64,000 bases of DNA from Anaeromyxobacter oryzae (GTDB lineage Bacteria; Myxococcota; Myxococcia; Myxococcales; Anaeromyxobacteraceae). Where the stretch lies: positions 4,584,481-4,648,480 of the forward strand of contig NZ_AP025591.1 of NCBI RefSeq assembly GCF_023169945.1. The letters run 5' to 3'. The position numbers and the translations under genes were made by a program. The notes under the pieces were generated by a model. The model was not told the DNA's origin, made no database searches, and was given only the letters and a program-made list of their open reading frames with translations. Shown piece after piece: positions 60,284-64,000 of this stretch (position 1 is its first letter; each line of letters opens with the position of its first letter).

Positions 60284-61261
60284 CTACAGCCCGGTGCGCT
60301 TCTCGAGCTCCTCGGGATAGCGAGCGCCCTCCACCTGGATCTTCGAGGCAGCCTGGTCGATGGCGCGGAGATCCTCCGGCGTGAGCGCGACGTCTGCGGC
60401 GCCGAGGTTCTCCTCCAGCCGGTGGAGCTTGGTCGTCCCGGGGATCGGCACGATCCACGGCTTCTGCGCGAGGAGCCACGCGAGCGCGATCTGGGCCGGC
60501 GTCGCCTGCTTCCGCTTGGCGACCTCGCCGAGGAGGTCGACCAGCGCCTGGTTCGCCTTGCGCGCCGCCGGCTCGAAGCGCGGGACGATGTTCCGGAAGT
60601 CGGCCTTCTCGAACGTCGTCTTCTCGTCGATCTTCCCGGTGAGGAACCCCTTCCCGAGCGGGCTGAAAGGGACGAACCCGATCCCGAGGTCCTCGAGCGT
60701 GGGGAGCAGCTCCTCCTCCGGCTTCCGCCACCAGAGCGAGTACTCGCTCTGGAGCGCCGTGACCGGCTGCACGGCGTGCGCGCGGCGGATCGTCTTCACG
60801 CCCGCCTCGGACAGGCCGAAGTGCCTCACCTTGCCCTGGCGGATGAGGTCCTTCACCGTCCCCGCGACGTCCTCGATGGGAACGTCGGGATCGACGCGGT
60901 GCTGGTAGAGGAGGTCGATCGTGTCGATCCGGAGCCGCTTCAGCGACGCCTCGGCCACCTCACGGATGTGCTCGGGCCGGCTGTCCATCGCGCTCGTCCC
61001 GAGCTTCATACCGAACTTCGTGGCGATGACGACCTGGTCGCGGACCGGCGCGAGCGCCTCCCCGACCAGCTCCTCGTTCGTGAACGGGCCGTACACCTCG
61101 GCCGTGTCGAAGAACGTGACGCCGCGATCGACCGCGGCGCGGAGGAGCGCGATCATCTCCTTCCGGTCGGGCGGCGTGCCGTTGGCGTAGCTCATCCCCA
61201 TGCAACCGAGGCCGATTGCCGAGACCTCGAGACCGCTCTTGCCCAGCTTGCGCTTCTGCAT
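60284..61261 (-). CDS. Aldo/keto reductase
   Basis: A 325-residue NADPH-dependent AKR. MQKRKLGKSGLEVSAIGLGCMGMSY is the typical start; FDTAEVYGPFTNEELVGEAL holds catalytic Asp and Tyr; later RIDTIDLLYQHRVDPDVPIEDV has the His and PIPGTTKLHRLEENLGA is the cofactor loop. It reduces aldehydes or ketones. ATG at 61261 follows AAGGAGG. It begins after the ADH gene with a 42-bp gap. Confidence 0.92.
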   Translation of the reverse strand: MQKRKLGKSGLEVSAIGLGCMGMSYANGTPPDRKEMIALLRAAVDRGVTFFDTAEVYGPFTNEELVGEALAPVRDQVVIATKFGMKLGTSAMDSRPEHIREVAEASLKRLRIDTIDLLYQHRVDPDVPIEDVAGTVKDLIRQGKVRHFGLSEAGVKTIRRAHAVQPVTALQSEYSLWWRKPEEELLPTLEDLGIGFVPFSPLGKGFLTGKIDEKTTFEKADFRNIVPRFEPAARKANQALVDLLGEVAKRKQATPAQIALAWLLAQKPWIVPIPGTTKLHRLEENLGAADVALTPEDLRAIDQAASKIQVEGARYPEELEKRTGL

Positions 61262-61303
61262 TGCGTCCTCCTTCACGTGGTCATGGCCCTGGGCTTCAGG
61301 GCC

Positions 61304-62359
61304 TCATTCGGCCTTCAGCGACGCCATGTCGATCGAGAAGCGGTACTTCACGTCCGACCGGAGCAGCCGCTCGTACGCCTCGTTCACCTTCTGGATCGGG
61401 ATGACCTCGACGTCGGAGGTGATGCCGTGCTCCCCGCAGAAGTCGAGCATCTCCTGCGTGGGCTGGATGCCGCCGATGAGCGAGCCGGAGAGGCTCTTGT
61501 TCCCGAAGATGAGGCCGAAGGCCGAGACCGCGTGCGGCTGGTCGGGCGCGCCGACGAGCGTGAGGTTTCCGTCCCGCTTCAGCGCGCGCAGGTACGGGTG
61601 GAGGTCGTGCACCGCGGAGACGGTGTCGAGGATCATGTCGAACGTCCCGGCCTGCTTCCCCATCTCGTTCGCGTTCCGCGAGACGACCACCTCGTGCGCG
61701 CCGAGGCGGAGCGCGTCCTCCGTCTTCGCGGGGGAGGTCGTGAAGACCGCGACGTGCGCGCCGAGGGCGCGGGCGAGCTTCACGCCCATGTGACCGAGCC
61801 CGCCGAGCCCGACGATGCCGACCTTCTTGCCCTTGCCCACGCCCTGGCGCCGCAGCGGCGACCAGGTCGTGATCCCCGCGCACAGCAGGGGGGCCGCGCC
61901 GGCGAGGTCGAGGTTCTTCGGAAGGCGGAGGGCGAACCGCTCGTCCACGACGATGCTGTCCGAGTAGCCGCCGTACGTGACCTTGCCGGTGTGCCTGTCG
62001 GGCGCGTTGTAGGTGTAAGCGGCGCTCGCGCAGAACTGCTCGTGGTGCGACCGGCACTCGGGGCACGTGCCGTCCGAGTCCACCAGGCAGCCGACGCCGG
62101 CGAGGTCGCCCGGCTTGAAGCTCGTGACGGCCGAGCCGACCTTCGTCACGCGTCCGACGATCTCGTGGCCCGGGACGCAGGGATACACGGTGGGCATGCC
62201 GCTCCACTCGTTCCGCGCCTGGTGCAGGTCCGAGTGGCAGATCCCGCAGAACAGGATCTCGATCTGGACGTCGTGCGGGGTCGGGTCGCGCCGCTCGATC
62301 GTGGTGCGCGTGAACGGCGAGGTCGCGCTGGCGACGGAGTAGGCCTTCGCGTTGTACAT
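61304..62359 (-). CDS. Zinc-dependent alcohol dehydrogenase (NADPH type, CAD-like)
   Basis: A 351-residue MDR. Catalytic zinc ligands are in GICHSDLHQARNEW and PGHEIVGRV; the structural zinc site is CLVDSDGTCPECRSHHEQFC; the Rossmann motif is GLGGLGHMGVKLARALG. It resembles the YahK / cinnamyl-alcohol-dehydrogenase group, which reduce aldehydes with NADPH. ATG at 62359 follows AAGGACC. It heads the operon ADH, AKR, CMD. The upstream 62360-62857 gap contains an SDR fragment but no -24/-12 signal I could accept. Confidence 0.92.
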   Translation of the reverse strand: MYNAKAYSVASATSPFTRTTIERRDPTPHDVQIEILFCGICHSDLHQARNEWSGMPTVYPCVPGHEIVGRVTKVGSAVTSFKPGDLAGVGCLVDSDGTCPECRSHHEQFCASAAYTYNAPDRHTGKVTYGGYSDSIVVDERFALRLPKNLDLAGAAPLLCAGITTWSPLRRQGVGKGKKVGIVGLGGLGHMGVKLARALGAHVAVFTTSPAKTEDALRLGAHEVVVSRNANEMGKQAGTFDMILDTVSAVHDLHPYLRALKRDGNLTLVGAPDQPHAVSAFGLIFGNKSLSGSLIGGIQPTQEMLDFCGEHGITSDVEVIPIQKVNEAYERLLRSDVKYRFSIDMASLKAE

Positions 62360-62543
62360 GGACGGTCCTTGCGAACGGGTTCGGAGTCGTTGAGAACGAG
62401 GTGAACCTACGCGCGCGCCCATCGTCCGGAAACGGCCGGAAAGCGGATGGGCCGTTCGGGAAATCTTCACGCTCGAGGAACGGCCTCCGCGAGGGTCCAG
62501 CGGCGGTCACGTCCGTGCCCGCGGAGAGAAACGGCGTTTACCT

Positions 62544-62699
62544 TCAACTCGCCGCGCGCCTCTGTGCCAGCCGGACCGTCAGGGCATTCAGGGCTGCCTT
62601 CGAGATCGCATACGCCGCAGCACCTTCCAGGCCCTCCGCGAAGCTCGATCCCGGGCGGTCGGCTTCCGCCCGTCCGGCCGCGCCACCACGAAGTGCGAA
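62544..62699 (-). pseudogene. SDR C-terminal fragment
   Basis: The minus frame reads SSFAEGLEGAAAYAISKAALNALTVRLAQ, the YxxxK catalytic helix of short-chain dehydrogenases, then a stop. The preceding residues (RGGAAGRAEADRPG) do not match an SDR and no start or Rossmann motif is present. It may be a leftover of an unrelated SDR; it is not a piece of the N-terminal half at 59103, by subfamily. Confidence 0.6.
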
Positions 62700-62857
62700 G
62701 AGGCCCGGCGGCTCGCGCCGCCGGGCGTCCGAACCCGAGCGATCGGCCTATCAGACTCCCGGGCCTGCGTTCTCGACGAGGCGTTGCCAAGCGTTCGTGA
62801 GCGCCACGGTCCGCGAGGGCGACGTGAAGGACGAAGCCGTCGCTCAGGGGCCTGGCC

Positions 62858-63547
62858 TCAGGCGGAAGCTTGCTGCTCAAGGACCTTCAGGAGCGAGCGG
62901 GCAGCGGCGGTCGAGGACGCCGGATTCTGCCCGGTGACGAGGCGCCCGTCGACGAGGGCGAAGCTCTGCCAGTCGGGCGCCTTCTCGTAGAGGCCGCCGA
63001 CTCTCTTCAGCTCGTCCTCAACCAGGAACGGCACCACCCGGGTGAGGTGAACGGCCTCCTCTTCTCCGTTCGTGAACCCGGTGACCCGCTTGCCCTTGAC
63101 GAGCGGAGCGCCGTGGTGGACGACCCGATGGAACACGGCCGGCGAATGGCACACCGCCGCCACGGGTTTGCCGGAATCGTAGAAGGATTCAATCAGACGG
63201 ATGGAGTCTTGATTGTCGACGAGGTCCCACATGGGCCCGTGCCCGCCCACGTAGAACACCGTGTCGTGGTTCTGCGCCCTCATGTCGGCGAGCTTGCTCG
63301 TGTTCCCGAGCGCCTTCTTCGCGGCCTCATCCTGCTTGAATCGCGCCATCGCCTCGGTCTGGTTCTCGGGCAGATCGCTCTTCGGATCGATGGGCGGCTG
63401 GCCACCCTTCGGCGAGGCGAGCGTCAAGTCCACGCCCGCGTCCCGGAAGACGAAGTACGGCGCTGCGAACTCCTCTAGCCAGAAGCCGGTCTTGCGTCCG
63501 GTGTCACCCAGTTGGTCGTGCGAGGTCAGCACCATGAGTATGTTCAT
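62858..63547 (-). CDS. DJ-1/PfpI-family protein
   Basis: A 229-residue protein of the DJ-1/PfpI (Hsp31-like) group. It has MNILMVLTSHDQLGDTGRKTGFWLEEFAAPYFVFRDAG, DTVFYVGGHGPMWDLVDN and PVAAVCHSPAVFHRV with nucleophile Cys and elbow; a Glu lies in EEFAAP. Such proteins act as glyoxalases, deglycases or chaperones against reactive carbonyls. ATG at 63547 follows AAGGAGTCG. The epoxide hydrolase at the right edge lies upstream on the same strand. Confidence 0.9.
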   Translation of the reverse strand: MNILMVLTSHDQLGDTGRKTGFWLEEFAAPYFVFRDAGVDLTLASPKGGQPPIDPKSDLPENQTEAMARFKQDEAAKKALGNTSKLADMRAQNHDTVFYVGGHGPMWDLVDNQDSIRLIESFYDSGKPVAAVCHSPAVFHRVVHHGAPLVKGKRVTGFTNGEEEAVHLTRVVPFLVEDELKRVGGLYEKAPDWQSFALVDGRLVTGQNPASSTAAARSLLKVLEQQASA

Positions 63548-63579
63548 CGGTCGACTCCTTCCTGCTGGTGAAACATCCG

Positions 63580-64000
63580 CTACGGCGTGCGGCGAGCGTG
63601 CGCCGCGGCAGGACGACGGTCCCCGGGCGAGCGCAGCGACCGGAACGCCGCCCTGAGCTCCTCGGTGAAGATCGCCGGCTGCTCCCACGCCGCGAAGTGC
63701 CCGCCCTTTGCGAGCCGGTTGTAGTAAATGAGCTTCGGGTAGGCTCTCTCCGCCCAACTCCGCGGTGCCGTGTAGATCTCGTCAGGGAACGCGCTCACGG
63801 CGACGGGAATGGCGACCCCCTTCGGCGCGAAGAAGGCCAGCTTGCTCTCCCAGTAGAGACGAGCCGAGGAGACCGCCGTGCTCGTCAGCCAGTAGAGCGT
63901 GATGTTGTCGAGGATGTCGTCTCGGGTCAGGCCCTCGGCCCGTCCGGCGAAGACGCGCGCGATGAGCGCGTAGCTGCGCGCGTCGTGGTCGAGCATCCAG
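63580..64000 (-). CDS. Epoxide hydrolase, C-terminal part (runs off right edge)
   Basis: The C-terminal 138 residues and a little more of an epoxide hydrolase very like that at 52799: LDNITLYWLTSTAVSSARLYWESK, SAFPDEIYTAPRSWAERAYPKLIYYNRLAKGGHFAAWEQPAIFTEELRAAFRSLR. The catalytic His (KGGHF) is present; the nucleophile Asp and EHN domain lie beyond base 64000. The first visible codons (LDHDARSYALIARVF) are internal. It is 32 bp upstream of the DJ-1/PfpI gene, so the two are likely one operon. Confidence 0.9.
   Translation of the reverse strand, partial: WMLDHDARSYALIARVFAGRAEGLTRDDILDNITLYWLTSTAVSSARLYWESKLAFFAPKGVAIPVAVSAFPDEIYTAPRSWAERAYPKLIYYNRLAKGGHFAAWEQPAIFTEELRAAFRSLRSPGDRRPAAAHARRTP

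Overview
This is a high-GC (roughly 65-70%) bacterial chromosome segment, Gram-negative by its outer-membrane barrel, LolA-like and lipoprotein genes. Several signs point to a soil-dwelling member of Myxococcota or a related deltaproteobacterial/acidobacterial-type lineage: two PAS-type sigma-54 activators, ECF sigma factors of the long C-terminal-repeat type, an ECF remnant of a kind I associate with myxobacteria, and a large stock of small-molecule detoxification enzymes. No rRNA, tRNA, CRISPR array, intact mobile element or prophage was seen. The lineage call is inference.

Layout. 1-2582 (minus): an edge-truncated fusion of an isochorismatase-like domain to a kinase-like domain, preceded by a ThuA/GATase-like protein. 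3000-9431: DoxX genes, a DUF4142 protein, a lipase/esterase operon, and gene debris (truncated lipase copy, cupin fragment, sigma-factor and anti-sigma remnants). 10073-16779: tandem quinone-reductase paralogs, a GAF-PAS-PAS sigma-54 activator, an NmrA-like protein and a cupin. 16963-24392: an AraC/GyrI regulator with a frameshifted amidase, then two YCII-ECF sigma modules. 24412-32698: a PD40 lipoprotein, a secreted metalloprotease, HflX, a crotonase and DinB. 32751-47640: dienelactone hydrolase, a TetR-controlled MacB-type ABC/LolA/outer-membrane cluster, two more reductases, a kinase-like/BamA-like fusion, an ABCB exporter and a PLD protein. 47637-64000: a detoxification island with amidase, DUF302, nitrilase, VOC protein, metallo-beta-lactamase-fold enzyme, three epoxide hydrolases, an odd thioredoxin-like lipoprotein, a second PAS-PAS sigma-54 activator, CMD protein, aldo/keto reductase, zinc alcohol dehydrogenase and a DJ-1/PfpI protein.

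The main discovery is a dispersed regulon. A 26-bp element with core TTGCCGAGTTCTCGGCGTG, or a close variant, occurs five times (9822, 15279, 41836, 51563, 56800). It always has the same orientation relative to the gene it precedes. A sigma-54-type -24/-12 sequence follows it, about 60-105 bp away in four cases and about 280 bp in one. The controlled units are esterase-lipase-DoxX, NmrA-cupin, hydrolase-quinone reductase, VOC-nitrilase-DUF302-amidase, and epoxide hydrolase-thioredoxin-epoxide hydrolase-MBL. Two sigma-54 activators with almost the same recognition helix lie beside two of the sites. I infer an inducible network against epoxides, nitriles, esters and quinone-like electrophiles.
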